Shown here piece by piece: positions 27,037-38,314 of a stretch of DNA of 64,000 nt. How positions within the stretch are numbered: the first letter of the stretch is position 1; each line of letters opens with the position of its first letter. The notes under the pieces are model-generated. The model did not search any database, had not been told where the DNA came from, and saw only the letters and a list, made by a program, of their open reading frames with translations. A program made the position numbers and the translations under genes. The stretch is from Olleya sediminilitoris (lineage in GTDB: Bacteria; Bacteroidota; Bacteroidia; Flavobacteriales; Flavobacteriaceae), in assembly GCF_016785945.1 (NCBI RefSeq), contig NZ_JAEMEF010000001.1, positions 248,001 through 312,000 on the forward strand. The letters are read 5' to 3'.

Positions 27037-28362
27037 TTATCCTCTGTCTCGTTTACCTGGATAAGCTATTTCACCATGCTCTGATAGATCTAAACCTACC
27101 AATTCTTCTTCTTCTGTAACACGAAGTCCCATTGTAGATTTTAATATTTTAAATATTATAAATGATAACACTATAGACCAAACTGCATAAGCTAAAACTC
27201 CAATTGCTTGAGATCCTAATTGACTAGCTCCTCCACCGTTAAACAAACCTATTCCTTTATCTCCATCAATACCCCAAAGCCCAATCACTAAAGTTCCCCA
27301 AGCACCTGCTACTCCATGTACAGATACCGCACCAATAGCATCATCTATTTTTAATTTTTTCTCTATAAATTCTATTGAAAACACGACTATAATTCCGCCT
27401 ATCAATCCAGCAAATATTGCTCCTATTGCAGACATATTTCCACATCCAGCAGTAATACTTACCAAACCTGCCAATGCACCATTTAAAGTTTGTGGTAAAT
27501 TTGGTTTACCATACCAAATCCAAGTTGTTACTAATGCACCAAGTCCACCTGCTGCTGCTGCTAAATTTGTAATTAAAACAACGTTTGAAGCTCCAATTGC
27601 ATCGGTTCCTCCCCAAGCTAATTGAGATCCTCCATTAAATCCAAACCATCCTAACCACAATACAAAAACCCCTAAAGTTGCTAATATTTGATTATGACCT
27701 GGAATTGGCATAACTTTTCCGTTAACAAATTTCCCTATTCTTGGTCCAACCATAAAAGCAGCAATTAATGCTGCCCAACCACCAACAGAATGAACAATTG
27801 AAGAGCCTGCAAAGTCGATAAAACCAATATCAGCTAACCATCCTCCTACGACACCACCTTCCGTAGCACCTTTCCATTGCCATCCACCTGCTATCGGGTA
27901 AATTAACGCTGTCATCATTATTGAAAATATTGCATATGTAGAATACTTTGTTCTTCCTGCTATCGCACCAGATACTATCGTTGCTGCTGTTGCTGCAAAC
28001 ATTGTTTGAAAAAACAAATCTGCTCCTTCTCCCTGCATTAGTCCACTCCAGAAAAACCATCCATTAGATGTATCTCCATACATAAGCGAGTATCCCACAA
28101 GCCAATATGTTAAAGATCCCACACAAATATCAAGCAAATTTTTCATTGCAATATTTGCAGCATTTTTAGACCTAGTCATTCCTGTTTCTACAAGAGTAAA
28201 ACCTGCTTGCATAAAAAATACCAAAATACCTGATATAAGCATCCATAGCATTCCTAAATCTCCGTTAATTGCAGTTACTGCATCCTCTACATCTTTTGTT
28301 GTTGCTGCCACAACATCTTGAGTGGCCATTAAATTTGGTAAAAATGATAATAAATTATCCAT
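27037..28362 (-). CDS. amtB: Ammonium transporter
   Basis: 441 residues with eleven expected membrane helices. Family signatures include MQAGFTLVETGMTRSKNAAN, LDICVGSLTYWLVGY, GSSIVHSVGGWAALIAAFMVGPR (pore His region) and AIGAVSVHGVAGAWGTLVIG (second pore His). It opens with a segment of about 35 residues before the first helix. It imports ammonium across the inner membrane and pairs with the PII protein downstream. A putative porin gene lies upstream, and the three may be a nitrogen-responsive unit. Confidence 0.95.
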   Translation of the reverse strand: MDNLLSFLPNLMATQDVVAATTKDVEDAVTAINGDLGMLWMLISGILVFFMQAGFTLVETGMTRSKNAANIAMKNLLDICVGSLTYWLVGYSLMYGDTSNGWFFWSGLMQGEGADLFFQTMFAATAATIVSGAIAGRTKYSTYAIFSIMMTALIYPIAGGWQWKGATEGGVVGGWLADIGFIDFAGSSIVHSVGGWAALIAAFMVGPRIGKFVNGKVMPIPGHNQILATLGVFVLWLGWFGFNGGSQLAWGGTDAIGASNVVLITNLAAAAGGLGALVTTWIWYGKPNLPQTLNGALAGLVSITAGCGNMSAIGAIFAGLIGGIIVVFSIEFIEKKLKIDDAIGAVSVHGVAGAWGTLVIGLWGIDGDKGIGLFNGGGASQLGSQAIGVLAYAVWSIVLSFIIFKILKSTMGLRVTEEEELVGLDLSEHGEIAYPGKRDRG

Positions 28363-28400
28363 AATAATAGTTTGTTGTTTTATAGTTAGTTATTCTTATA

Positions 28401-29387
28401 CTAAAATTTGTAAATAGCTGCCACAACGAAAGAACCCAAGCTTTTTGTTGCCATTAAATCTGTATCTATAAAAATATCTTCAGACCCACTATCTAATCTA
28501 AATTCTGGTTTTACAATTAAATCTTCATCAATCACATAACTTCCGGTAAGCGTTACAGAAAACACACTTGGATCATCATCAATAGACTCGCTTTGAGTTT
28601 GAAAATATTCACCTCTTAATCCAACAGTAAAATCATCACTTAAACTAAACTGCGGATACAAATCAACACCATAAAAACCCTCTCCATCATTATCAGCATA
28701 AGCCGCATTAACACCTATAAAAAACTCGTCTGAAGCATCAAAACCTCCAGTATAATCTACTTCAAAACCTAATCCAGCATCATCATATAATAGATTTAAA
28801 AACTGACCACTATACCCTAATTGAGCTCCAACAGCATAACTTCCATCAGGATTAAACTCGGTAACATCTGTCTGATTAAACACACCAAGCATCAAACTAA
28901 AATCATCAGACAATGTAAAGTCAGCCTTAATACCTGTATGAGAAAAAGGACCATTAGAAAACAAATAAGACGTACTATAGTTAAAGTTTCCCGCAGGAGC
29001 AATAACCTCATAACCTAAAAATGTATTAAACTTACCTAGTGTAAACTTAGTGTTTTCACTAATATTATAAAAAGCAAATAATTGATTTAAAACCGTTGCA
29101 CTTGCAGCTTCTCCTCTTGGTCCAAACACTAAATCAGCAACAGCACCAACTCGACCTTTCTCGTAAGACGCAATAATATTACCCATACCTAAAGAAAAAC
29201 CTGCTGTATCTGCAAATGATGTTTCAGGAGCTATTTGATTCTCATCATTTGGAGCTGTTAAGTTAGCTCTATAATAAGCATCTACACTCCCTTCAAAAGA
29301 AAACTTTTTTTCAAGACCATCAGAATCATCCTGAGCAAATAATGTAATAGATAAAAGCAAAATAGCCAGACTAGTTAATTGTTTCAT
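28401..29387 (-). CDS. Outer-membrane beta-barrel porin-like protein
   Basis: 328 residues from the ATG at 29387 (signal peptide TSLAILLLSITLFAQ). A longer frame to 29420 adds 11 residues with no support. The mature protein is a run of alternating beta-strands ending in a terminal aromatic (SFVVAAIYKF), as expected of a barrel. Strand patterns such as FSLMLGVFNQTD and LKADFTLS-like repeats resemble short flavobacterial porins often found next to amtB. It could admit ammonium or small solutes; the specificity is inferred from the neighbour only. Confidence 0.75.
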   Translation of the reverse strand: MKQLTSLAILLLSITLFAQDDSDGLEKKFSFEGSVDAYYRANLTAPNDENQIAPETSFADTAGFSLGMGNIIASYEKGRVGAVADLVFGPRGEAASATVLNQLFAFYNISENTKFTLGKFNTFLGYEVIAPAGNFNYSTSYLFSNGPFSHTGIKADFTLSDDFSLMLGVFNQTDVTEFNPDGSYAVGAQLGYSGQFLNLLYDDAGLGFEVDYTGGFDASDEFFIGVNAAYADNDGEGFYGVDLYPQFSLSDDFTVGLRGEYFQTQSESIDDDPSVFSVTLTGSYVIDEDLIVKPEFRLDSGSEDIFIDTDLMATKSLGSFVVAAIYKF

Positions 29388-29420
29388 AAATATCAATTTT
29401 TTAGTTAGTATACATTTCAA

Positions 29421-29829
29421 AACTATATTAAAATAATATTAACCCCTAAAAAAATAGGGGTAACTAATAAATTTTTATGATTTTAATAAACAGAACCCTG
29501 TTTTAAGAAGGGTGAAATAAAAAATATAGTCGTTTTTTGTTAAATCAACAAAAAACAGTATTCACATTTATTCAAAAAAGAAGCTTTTAAATAAATTATA
29601 TTCAATTTTTTAATATTAACTCAATCGATTTAGTGATAAATTAGTTAAAAAATACAATTATTTACATTATGTAATTCTCAAAAAAAAGTAATTAAATTTT
29701 ATATACATTAATATATGTGCAACAAAATCAGAATATCCTAAAAGTGTTTTCTCTTTTTTCAAATTTAACTGATAGCGTGTATCTTAGGTAAAAAATAAGG
29801 CACAAAAAGCCTTGAAAATTTCACTTATT
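29421..29829 (+). other. Intergenic region between the amtB cluster and gltB
   Basis: About 410 bp, very AT-rich, no gene. A hairpin ACCCCTA/TAGGGGT (29442-29461, loop AAAAAA) lies just upstream of the porin gene. No consensus TAnnTTTG promoter was found with confidence. The divergent layout suggests promoters for both the amtB group and gltBD lie here and may share nitrogen control. Confidence 0.4.
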
Positions 29830-32800
29830 ATGCTTAAAAAACAAGGACTTTATTTACCAGAATTCGAACACGACAATTGTGGTGCAGGATTTATATGTAG
29901 TCTAACCGGAAAACGATCTAATGACATCATCCATAAAGCACTTGAAATACTAGTAAAATTAGAGCATCGTGGCGCTGTAAGCTCTGATGGTGTTACAGGT
30001 GATGGAGCAGGTATATTAATTGATATTCCGCATAAATTTTTCAAGATTTTTTGCGAATTTGAACTACCGGAATCTGGAGACTACGCAGTGAGTAATGTTT
30101 TTCTTCCAAGAAAGGAAAATCAACGTCAATTTTGTATAGATATTTTTGAGAAAGAAATCCAAAATCAAGGACTAAATTTAATTGGATGGAGAGACGTACC
30201 TGTTAACAGTAAAGTTTTAGGAAAAGTAGCCAAAGAAACCGAACCTTTTGTTAAGCAAATATTTATAGGTAAAGCTAACAATGAACAAACCGAAAGAGAT
30301 TTTAATATAAAACTATATGCTGCACGTAAAATTGCAGAACACACAATATACGACTCTAAACTATCGGAATGTAAATATTTCTATCTACCTAGTTTATCCA
30401 CAAAAATTATCATTTTTAAAGGCTTATTAATGCCTGAGCATATTAATGAGTATTATCTGGATTTATTCAATTCGGCTTTAGATACACGTTTAGCATTAGT
30501 ACACCAACGTTTTTCAACTAATACATTTCCAACTTGGGATTTAGCACAACCGTTTAGATACATTTGTCATAATGGAGAAATAAACACTGTTAGAGGTAAC
30601 GTTTCTAGAATGTTTTCTCGTGAAGAAATCATGGAAAGCCCATTATTTGGTGACGACATCAAAAGGATAATACCAACAGTATTAAAAGGAAAATCAGATT
30701 CTGCAACCTTAGATATGGTTGTTGAGCTGTTATTAATGACTGGTCGTTCGCTACCTGAAGCAATGATGATGTTAGTACCAGAAGCATGGGAAAAAAACCC
30801 AAACATGTCTGACGCTAAAAAAGCATTTTATGAATATAATTCTTGTCTAATGGAACCTTGGGATGGACCAGCTTCCATACCTTTTACAGATGGTAATTTT
30901 ATTGGTGCTGTTTTAGACAGAAATGGTTTACGTCCTTCACGTTACACAGTAACTAAATTAGGCAATGTTATTATGTCTTCGGAAACAGGTGTTGTAGATA
31001 TTAAACCTGAAAACGTAGAATATCATGGTCGTTTAGAACCAGGTAAAATGTTTTTAGTAAACATGAATGAAGGTCGAATTGTTAACGATGAAGAAATAAA
31101 AGAAGAAATTGCTGCAAAACACCCTTACAGAAAATGGTTAAACGAAAACCTAATTCATTTAAAAGATATTGAAGCCAAACAAGGACCTATTAAATATGAT
31201 GAAATCGACCTTAAAAAACGTGAAGTTATTTTCGGATATACACAAGAGGATTTCAACACTATTATTCGTCCTATGGCGCAATTAGCAAAAGAACCAATAG
31301 GATCTATGGGAAGTGATACACCTATTGCTATCTTATCAGAAAAACCACAGTTAATTTACAACTATTTTAAACAAATTTTCGCACAAGTTACCAATCCACC
31401 TTTAGATGGTATTCGTGAAGAGTTAATTACGGACATCAGTTTAACCCTAGGAAGCGATGTTAATATTTTTGATATCAACGCAGATCACTGTAAAAAGTTA
31501 AAAATCCAAAATCCAGTAATTTCAAAACACGATTTAGATAAAATTAGAGATTACGATACCAATCCTGACTTTAAGGTTGAATCTATTTCTATGCTATATG
31601 AAGTAAATAAAGGGTTAAACGAATTAGAAGTTGCACTTGAAAACTTAGTAAACAAAGCATCAAAAGCAATTGATAATGGAGCAAATATTATTATTCTTTC
31701 TGATAGATTTGTAGACGAAAATCATGCACCAATTCCTGCGTTATTAGCTTGTTCTTATGTGAATCATGCGCTTCATAAATTAAAAAAACGTTCAAAAATT
31801 AGCTTAATTATTGAGTCTGCAGAACCTCGTGAAGTACATCATTTTGCCTTACTATTTGGCTATGGAGCAAGTGCTGTTAACCCTTATATTGTTAATGAAA
31901 TTGTTCAAAAACAGATAGAAAATCAAGATGTTACAGATTTAGAATATTTAACAGCAATTAAAAATTACAACAAAGCAGTTGGAAAAGGTATCTTAAAGGT
32001 TATGAACAAAATTGGGATTTCTACCTTAAACTCTTACAGAGGATCTCAACTATTTGAATGTATCGGAATTAAATCGTCTACAGTCGAAAAATATTTCCCA
32101 AATACAACCACTCGTATTCAAGGTATTGGTTTAAGGGAAATTGAACAAGAAATTGTAAAACGTCACAAAAAAGCATTCCATAAAAATACAGAACCAACTA
32201 TTGAAGTTGGTGGTGATTATAGATGGAGACGTGGACAAGAAAAACACATGTTTAATCCATTAACAGTTGCTAAACTTCAAGAATCAGTAAGAACCAACAA
32301 AGCTTCTACTTTCAAAGAGTACTCAGAGCTAATAAACAACCAATCTAAAAGTTTAATGACCATTAGAGGACTGTTTGAATTTGATCAATTTGACCCAATT
32401 CCGTTAGAGGAAGTAGAACCTTGGACAGAAATTGTAAAGCGTTTTAAAACAGGAGCTATGTCTTATGGTTCTATTAGTAAAGAAGCTCATGAAAATTTAG
32501 CAGTAGCCATGAATAGAATTGGAGGGAAATCTAATTCTGGTGAAGGTGGAGAAGATCAAGAACGCTTTTATAAAACCTCACAAGGTGATTGGAAAAACTC
32601 AGCAATAAAACAAGTGGCTTCTGGTCGTTTTGGTGTGACTTCAAATTATTTAACTAGTGCCAATGAAATTCAAATAAAAATAGCACAAGGTGCAAAACCT
32701 GGTGAAGGCGGACAATTACCAGGACCAAAAGTAAATCGTGAAATTGCAAAAACAAGAAACTCTACGCCTTATGTAGGATTAATTTCACCTCCACCACACC

Positions 32801-34326
32801 ATGATATTTATTCTATTGAAGATTTATCGCAATTAATCTACGATGTAAAATGCGCTAATCGCGAAGCTAGAATTAATGTCAAACTAGTATCTGAAGTTGG
32901 TGTTGGTACAGTAGCTGCAGGAGTTGCTAAAGCTAAAGCAGATGTTATTTTAGTATCTGGTTTTGATGGTGGTACTGGTGCTTCTCCTTTAACATCGTTA
33001 CGTCACGCAGGTTTACCTTGGGAACTTGGTATTGCAGAAGCACAGCAAACCTTAGTAATGAACGATCTTAGAAACCGTGTGGTTTTAGAATGTGACGGAC
33101 AACTAAAAACAGGACGTGATGTAGCTATCGCCTGCCTATTAGGAGCCGAAGAATTTGGTTTTGCAACAGCTCCTTTAGTAGCATCTGGCTGTATCATGAT
33201 GCGTGTTTGCCACTTAAATACGTGTCCTGTTGGAATTGCAACACAAAACCCAGAACTACGTAAAAAGTTTAAAGGTAAACCAGAACACGTAGTAAACTAC
33301 ATGTATTTTGTAGCACAAGAATTACGTGAAATCATGGCTAAATTAGGGTTTAGAACTATAAATGAAATGGTTGGTCAATCTCAAAAACTAAATAGAAATA
33401 AAGCGATAGATCATTATAAATCTTCAGGAATTGATTTAACACCAATTCTTCACAAAGTAAAAGTTGATGAAGAGGTACAATTATTTAACACTTACTGTCA
33501 AGACCACAATTTAAATGCACATTTAGATTTTAAAATTATCAAACAAGCACACCAAGCTTTATTTAGAAGACAAAAAACACATTTTGAATTACCCATAACA
33601 AACATTGATAGAGCAGTTGGAGCTATTGTTAGTAATGAAATCTCAAAAATTTATGGTGCGGATGGCTTACCAGAAGATACAATTGACATTGAATTTAGTG
33701 GTTCTGCTGGGCAAAGTTTTGGAGCATTTGCCACCAAAGGGTTAAAATTCACAGTTCACGGAAATACTAATGACTACTTAGGAAAAGGGTTATCTGGAGG
33801 AAAATTAATTATTAAAGTTCCAGAAAAATGTACCATTGTTCCAGAAGATAATATCATTACTGGAAACGTAACGCTTTATGGAGCAACTTCTGGCGAAGTG
33901 TATATTAACGGAAAGGCTGGAGAACGTTTTTGCGTTAGAAACTCTGGTGCAAAAGCAGTTGTAGAAGGTATTGGAGATCATGGTTGTGAATACATGACAG
34001 GTGGTGTTGCAGTAATACTTGGAGCTGTAGGTAGAAACTTCGGAGCAGGAATGAGTGGTGGTGTTGCTTATGTTTTAGATGAAGAAGGAACGTTTAAGAA
34101 AAACTGTAATTCAGACGATTTAAATATCGATCCTGTTGAAAATGTTGAAGACCAACTACAACTAGAGCAGCTTATTGAAAATCATTTCCTTGCAACCGGA
34201 AGCCCTTTAGCAAGACGTATTTTAGATGATTGGAAAAACTACCTTCCAAAATTCAAGAAAGTATTACCAGAAGAATACAGACAAGCATTATTAAGATTAG
34301 AACAAGAAGAATTAGAATTAGCGTAA
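29830..34326 (+). CDS. gltB: Glutamate synthase (NADPH) large subunit
   Basis: 1498 residues from the ATG at 29830; a TTG start 18 bp earlier is less likely. The N-terminal glutaminase nucleophile is C17 in [10 protein letters not shown], which implies removal of a 16-residue propeptide. The FMN domain has [23 protein letters not shown] and [12 protein letters not shown]. The 3Fe-4S cluster Cys residues are in [20 protein letters not shown]. The C-terminal GXGXG beta-helix ([21 protein letters not shown]) is complete. It makes two glutamates from glutamine and 2-oxoglutarate with GltD, which follows after 3 bp. Confidence 0.97.
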   Translation: MLKKQGLYLPEFEHDNCGAGFICSLTGKRSNDIIHKALEILVKLEHRGAVSSDGVTGDGAGILIDIPHKFFKIFCEFELPESGDYAVSNVFLPRKENQRQFCIDIFEKEIQNQGLNLIGWRDVPVNSKVLGKVAKETEPFVKQIFIGKANNEQTERDFNIKLYAARKIAEHTIYDSKLSECKYFYLPSLSTKIIIFKGLLMPEHINEYYLDLFNSALDTRLALVHQRFSTNTFPTWDLAQPFRYICHNGEINTVRGNVSRMFSREEIMESPLFGDDIKRIIPTVLKGKSDSATLDMVVELLLMTGRSLPEAMMMLVPEAWEKNPNMSDAKKAFYEYNSCLMEPWDGPASIPFTDGNFIGAVLDRNGLRPSRYTVTKLGNVIMSSETGVVDIKPENVEYHGRLEPGKMFLVNMNEGRIVNDEEIKEEIAAKHPYRKWLNENLIHLKDIEAKQGPIKYDEIDLKKREVIFGYTQEDFNTIIRPMAQLAKEPIGSMGSDTPIAILSEKPQLIYNYFKQIFAQVTNPPLDGIREELITDISLTLGSDVNIFDINADHCKKLKIQNPVISKHDLDKIRDYDTNPDFKVESISMLYEVNKGLNELEVALENLVNKASKAIDNGANIIILSDRFVDENHAPIPALLACSYVNHALHKLKKRSKISLIIESAEPREVHHFALLFGYGASAVNPYIVNEIVQKQIENQDVTDLEYLTAIKNYNKAVGKGILKVMNKIGISTLNSYRGSQLFECIGIKSSTVEKYFPNTTTRIQGIGLREIEQEIVKRHKKAFHKNTEPTIEVGGDYRWRRGQEKHMFNPLTVAKLQESVRTNKASTFKEYSELINNQSKSLMTIRGLFEFDQFDPIPLEEVEPWTEIVKRFKTGAMSYGSISKEAHENLAVAMNRIGGKSNSGEGGEDQERFYKTSQGDWKNSAIKQVASGRFGVTSNYLTSANEIQIKIAQGAKPGEGGQLPGPKVNREIAKTRNSTPYVGLISPPPHHDIYSIEDLSQLIYDVKCANREARINVKLVSEVGVGTVAAGVAKAKADVILVSGFDGGTGASPLTSLRHAGLPWELGIAEAQQTLVMNDLRNRVVLECDGQLKTGRDVAIACLLGAEEFGFATAPLVASGCIMMRVCHLNTCPVGIATQNPELRKKFKGKPEHVVNYMYFVAQELREIMAKLGFRTINEMVGQSQKLNRNKAIDHYKSSGIDLTPILHKVKVDEEVQLFNTYCQDHNLNAHLDFKIIKQAHQALFRRQKTHFELPITNIDRAVGAIVSNEISKIYGADGLPEDTIDIEFSGSAGQSFGAFATKGLKFTVHGNTNDYLGKGLSGGKLIIKVPEKCTIVPEDNIITGNVTLYGATSGEVYINGKAGERFCVRNSGAKAVVEGIGDHGCEYMTGGVAVILGAVGRNFGAGMSGGVAYVLDEEGTFKKNCNSDDLNIDPVENVEDQLQLEQLIENHFLATGSPLARRILDDWKNYLPKFKKVLPEEYRQALLRLEQEELELA

Positions 34327-34329
34327 ATT

Positions 34330-35796
34330 ATGGGAAAGACAACAGGATTTTTAGAGTTTAAGCGCCAAAACGAAAGTTATATTGAGCCAGAAAAACGAAT
34401 TGAAAACTATAACGAATTTACGGTTCCTCTAAAAGAAGAAAAGTTAAAAGATCAAGGTGCACGTTGTATGGATTGCGGTATTCCATTTTGCCATAGCGGT
34501 TGTCCACTAGGTAATTTAATTCCAGATTTTAATGACAAAGTCTACAAGGGAAAATGGAAAGAAGCTGCCGAAATTTTACATAAAACAAATAACTTTCCAG
34601 AGTTTACAGGAAGATTATGCCCAGCACCTTGCGAAGAAGCTTGCGTTTTAGGTATTAACGAAGATCCTGTAACTATTGAGAATATTGAGAAAAATATAGT
34701 TGAAACCGCCTTTAACGAAGGATGGATTACAGCAAAACCACCAAAATTAAGAACAGATAAAACGGTTGCTGTTATAGGTTCTGGGCCTGCTGGTTTAGCT
34801 GCTGCACAACAATTAAATCGCGCAGGACACAATGTAACTGTATTTGAACGTGACGAAAAAGTTGGTGGTTTATTACGTTATGGTATTCCAGATTTTAAGA
34901 TGGAAAAAAACGTAATAGATAGACGTGTTGCTGTTTTAGAAGAGGAAGGAATCACTTTTAAAACCAATGCTCATGTTGGTGTAAACATAGACGCAAACCA
35001 ACTTAAAGACGATTTTGACGCAGTAGTTTTATGTGGTGGAGCAACGGTAAGAAGAAATATCCCGATTCCTGGAGCTGATTTGAAAGGTGTCACGCAAGCA
35101 ATGGATTTTTTAAAACTAAACAATCAATATGTAGATGGTTTAGTGGATTTTAAAGATATTATTTCTGCAGAAGGAAAAGATGTTATCGTAATTGGCGGTG
35201 GAGATACCGGAAGTGACTGTATTGGAACTTCTAATCGTCATGGAGCAACTTCGGTTACCAATTTTGAAATCTTAAGTAAACCTACTGAAGGTCGTCCAGC
35301 ACATCAACCTTGGCCTTATTGGCCTATGAAGCTAAAAATAACCTCATCACACCAAGAAGGTGTAGAACGTTTTTTTAGCATTTCTACTAAAGAATTTTTA
35401 GGAGACAAAGAAGGCAATTTAACAGGATTAAAAACCGTTGAAGTAGAATGGATTTTTACTCCAGGAGAAAGACCACAACTTAAAGAAGTTCCAAATACCG
35501 AAAAAGAATGGAAATGCGACATCGCATTATTAGCTCTTGGATTTACAGGCGCTGAAAAAACGCTAGCAGAACAATTTGGATTAAACATGGATTTTAGAAC
35601 CAATATTGAAGCTACAACAAAAGATTACAAAACAAATATCCCTGGTGTTTTTGCAGCTGGAGATATGCGTCGTGGACAATCATTGATTGTTTGGGCTATT
35701 TCTGAAGGTAGACAAGCAGCGTATCATATAGACACGTATTTGATGGGAGAGTCTTGTTTACCTTTAAAGGATGATAGCGATTTGCCTCGTGTTTAA
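34330..35796 (+). CDS. gltD: Glutamate synthase (NADPH) small subunit
   Basis: 488 residues. Two N-terminal cysteine clusters for 4Fe-4S (RCMDCGIPFCHSGCPLGN and LCPAPCEEACVLG) are followed by an FAD-binding motif (VAVIGSGPAGLAAAQQL) and an NADPH site (VIVIGGGDTGSDCIG), then AAGDMRRGQSLIVWAI near the end. It passes electrons from NADPH to GltB. Its 3' side carries a large inverted repeat and faces argH. Confidence 0.97.
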   Translation: MGKTTGFLEFKRQNESYIEPEKRIENYNEFTVPLKEEKLKDQGARCMDCGIPFCHSGCPLGNLIPDFNDKVYKGKWKEAAEILHKTNNFPEFTGRLCPAPCEEACVLGINEDPVTIENIEKNIVETAFNEGWITAKPPKLRTDKTVAVIGSGPAGLAAAQQLNRAGHNVTVFERDEKVGGLLRYGIPDFKMEKNVIDRRVAVLEEEGITFKTNAHVGVNIDANQLKDDFDAVVLCGGATVRRNIPIPGADLKGVTQAMDFLKLNNQYVDGLVDFKDIISAEGKDVIVIGGGDTGSDCIGTSNRHGATSVTNFEILSKPTEGRPAHQPWPYWPMKLKITSSHQEGVERFFSISTKEFLGDKEGNLTGLKTVEVEWIFTPGERPQLKEVPNTEKEWKCDIALLALGFTGAEKTLAEQFGLNMDFRTNIEATTKDYKTNIPGVFAAGDMRRGQSLIVWAISEGRQAAYHIDTYLMGESCLPLKDDSDLPRV

Positions 35797-35811
35797 ATAA
35801 ACGTAACTCTT

Positions 35812-35884
35812 TGTCACATTGAGCGCAGTCGAAATGCTACTAAACCTAAATCTTAAGATTTTCGACTGCGCTCAAACTGACGGT
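35812..35884. repeat. Inverted repeat of family 2 (CGACTGCGCTC) between gltD and argH
   Basis: The 16-bp arms at 35819-35834 and 35860-35875 are perfect complements containing GAGCGCAGTCG and CGACTGCGCTC, with a 25-bp loop. Lying between two convergent genes, it could act as a bidirectional terminator. Related copies are at 37188, 40196 and 43371. Confidence 0.8.
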
Positions 35885-35899
35885 TATATGCCTAAAATT

Positions 35900-37174
35900 T
35901 TACTCAGGATACTTGCCTCTAATCCCATCTAAACACAAATTACCAATACTACCAACATGCGTGTGTTTTTTAGAGGTATCTGGCACATAAGTTCCACTTT
36001 CCACTTCGCCTCCAATTTTTTGATACGCTTCTCTAAAAGGCATACCTCCCACAACCAACGTGTTAATATTATCTACCGTAAACAAGTATTGATACTTAGC
36101 ATCATTTAAATCGATGTCTTTTACAATAACTTGCTGAATAGCGTAATTAAAAATATCCAATAAGTCTTTTACATCTTCAATTGCTGCAATAATATTTTCT
36201 TTTAATAACTGAAAATCTCTATGGTAACCACTTGGTAAATTATTAGTAATTAATACCATTTCATGATGTAAGGCTTGAATTTTATTGGCTTTACCTCTAA
36301 TCAATTCAAAAACATCTGGATTCTTTTTATGTGGCATAATGCTACTTCCTGTAGTTAACTCGTCTGGAAAGGCAATAAAGCCAAAATTCTGACTATTATA
36401 CACACAAATATCCATTGCAAAACGCGCTAAGGTATTACACACACCCCCTAAAGCTAAAGCAATAGTACGCTCGCTTTTTCCTCTGCTCATTTGTGCAGCA
36501 ACGACGTTATATTTTAAAGTAGAAAACTTTAATTCTTTAGTAGTTAAATCTCTATCAATAGGAAAAGAGCTTCCGTAACCTGCTGCAGAACCTAAGGGAT
36601 TTTGGTCTACTGTTTTTAAAGCTGCATTTAACAGATAAACATCGTCAATCAGCACCTCAGCATAAGCAGAAAACCACAAACCGAAAGAAGAAGGCATTGC
36701 TACTTGTAAATGTGTATAACCAGGAAGTAAAGCTTCTTTATGCGTTTCTGCCAAACCTAAAAGGGTATCAAAAAACGTTTTTGTCTTCGTATTAATTTCT
36801 TTTAAATTCTCCTTGTAATAAAGCTGAAGCGCAACTAAAACTTGATCATTTCTTGAACGTGCTGTGTGAATTTTTTTTCCAACATCGCCTAAAGTTTTTG
36901 TTAGTTCGTATTCAATTTTAGAATGCACATCTTCAAAGGACGCTTCAATAACAAAGGTTCCGTTTTCTATAGTTTCCGCAACAGCGTGCAAACCACTTTT
37001 AAGCTGTTGTAATTCTTCCGAAGAAATAATGCCAATAGACTCCAACATTATTGCATGCGCTAAAGATGCTTGCACATCATACTTTGCAATATGTAGGTCA
37101 ATCTCTCTATCGTTTCCAACGGTAAATTGTTCTATTTTTTTATCGATACTTATTCCTTTGTCCCAGAGTTTCAT
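35900..37174 (-). CDS. argH: Argininosuccinate lyase
   Basis: 424 residues. Fumarase/aspartase-superfamily motifs are present: HTARSRNDQVLVALQLYYKE, LPGYTHLQVAMPSSFGLW and TGSSIMPHKKNPDVFELIRG, the last with the catalytic Ser loop. It cleaves argininosuccinate to arginine and fumarate, the last step of the pathway. It is the final gene of the arginine operon. An inverted repeat fills the 78-bp gap before it. Confidence 0.96.
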   Translation of the reverse strand: MKLWDKGISIDKKIEQFTVGNDREIDLHIAKYDVQASLAHAIMLESIGIISSEELQQLKSGLHAVAETIENGTFVIEASFEDVHSKIEYELTKTLGDVGKKIHTARSRNDQVLVALQLYYKENLKEINTKTKTFFDTLLGLAETHKEALLPGYTHLQVAMPSSFGLWFSAYAEVLIDDVYLLNAALKTVDQNPLGSAAGYGSSFPIDRDLTTKELKFSTLKYNVVAAQMSRGKSERTIALALGGVCNTLARFAMDICVYNSQNFGFIAFPDELTTGSSIMPHKKNPDVFELIRGKANKIQALHHEMVLITNNLPSGYHRDFQLLKENIIAAIEDVKDLLDIFNYAIQQVIVKDIDLNDAKYQYLFTVDNINTLVVGGMPFREAYQKIGGEVESGTYVPDTSKKHTHVGSIGNLCLDGIRGKYPE

Positions 37175-37187
37175 AATTATTTTTTTT

Positions 37188-37250
37188 TGTCTCCTCGAGC
37201 GCAGTCGAGAGGTCTTTAATACTAATAGGTCTCGACTGCGCTCGACCTGA
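37188..37250. repeat. Inverted repeat of family 2 between argE and argH
   Basis: The arms at 37195-37210 and 37230-37245 are perfect 16-bp complements with core GAGCGCAGTCG/CGACTGCGCTC, and a 19-bp loop. The repeat lies inside the operon, so it may stabilise mRNA ends or attenuate argH. Confidence 0.8.
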
Positions 37251-37252
37251 CA

Positions 37253-38314
37253 TTACAATACTTTTTCTAATAATTCAATATATATTTTAATCCCTTCTTC
37301 AATCTCATTCACGTAAATAAACTCGTCAGCAGAATGGGAACGCGTGCTATCTCCTGGTCCCAATTTTAAAGAAGGACAACTCAACACCGCTTGATCTGAT
37401 AAGGTTGGCGAACCATAAGTGCTTCTACCAATTTCTATTCCTGCAATTACCAATGGATGATCGATTGGAATGGACGACGAATTTAATTTTATGCTACGCG
37501 GAATAATACTATCACAAGACGCTTCTTTCTGTAAAATATCGACAATGTCTTGGTTTGAATATTTATCATTTACACGGACATCAACCACTAGTTTCACATC
37601 TGCAGGAACCGCATTATGCTGCTTTCCTGCATTTATTTGCGTAACAGTCATCTTTACATCTCCCAAAGCTTCCGAAGTTTTATCGAACGTGTAATTTTTA
37701 AACCATTCTAAAACTGGAATTGTTTTATAAATGGCGTTATCGTGATTTGGATGCGCAGCATGACTTGGCGTTCCTTTTACAACTGCATCAAACACGACTA
37801 AGCCTTTTTCGGCAACAGCCAAATTCATTAAAGTTGGCTCTCCAACAATAGCGACATCCACTTTTGGAATAACCGACAACATACTATTTAACCCATTGTC
37901 TCCACTGCTTTCTTCTTCAGCGGAAGCGACAATAACCAGATTAAAATTTAGATTTTCTCTGCTATAGAAATAAGCAAACGTTGCTAATAAACTCACCAAA
38001 CAACCTCCAGCATCATTACTACCTAAACCATATAATTTTCCGTCTTCAACAATGGCTTTAAAAGGATCTTTGGTGTAGCCATTATTTGGTTTTACAGTAT
38101 CGTGATGCGAGTTTAATAACAACGTTGGTTTACTATCGTCAAAATATTTATTAGTTGCCCACACATTATGATTGGTTCTTTTAAAAGGAATATCCTGTTG
38201 CACAAACCATTGCTCAATATGTGCTGCTGTAGGGCCTTCTTCTGAAGAAAACGACTGCGTTTCTATCAATTGTTTTAATAAAGCAATTGCTCTTGTTGTT
38301 AGTTTTTCTATCAT
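37253..38314 (-). CDS. argE: M20 family deacylase, acetylornithine/succinylornithine deacetylase-like
   Basis: 353 residues. M20 metallopeptidase motifs are LLLNSHHDTVKPNNG (first metal His), GSNDAGGCLVSLL (bridging Asp) and VASAEEESSGDNGL (general base Glu and metal Glu), with IVGEPT after. It would remove the acyl group from N-acyl-ornithine. Bacteroidota relatives can use succinyl intermediates, and the sequence alone does not decide which. It starts with a 4-bp overlap with the argB stop. Confidence 0.9.
   Translation of the reverse strand: MIEKLTTRAIALLKQLIETQSFSSEEGPTAAHIEQWFVQQDIPFKRTNHNVWATNKYFDDSKPTLLLNSHHDTVKPNNGYTKDPFKAIVEDGKLYGLGSNDAGGCLVSLLATFAYFYSRENLNFNLVIVASAEEESSGDNGLNSMLSVIPKVDVAIVGEPTLMNLAVAEKGLVVFDAVVKGTPSHAAHPNHDNAIYKTIPVLEWFKNYTFDKTSEALGDVKMTVTQINAGKQHNAVPADVKLVVDVRVNDKYSNQDIVDILQKEASCDSIIPRSIKLNSSSIPIDHPLVIAGIEIGRSTYGSPTLSDQAVLSCPSLKLGPGDSTRSHSADEFIYVNEIEEGIKIYIELLEKVL

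Noticed and set aside
29812-29829. TTG start extending gltB by six residues
   Set aside because: The ATG at 29830 gives the normal short propeptide before the catalytic Cys.
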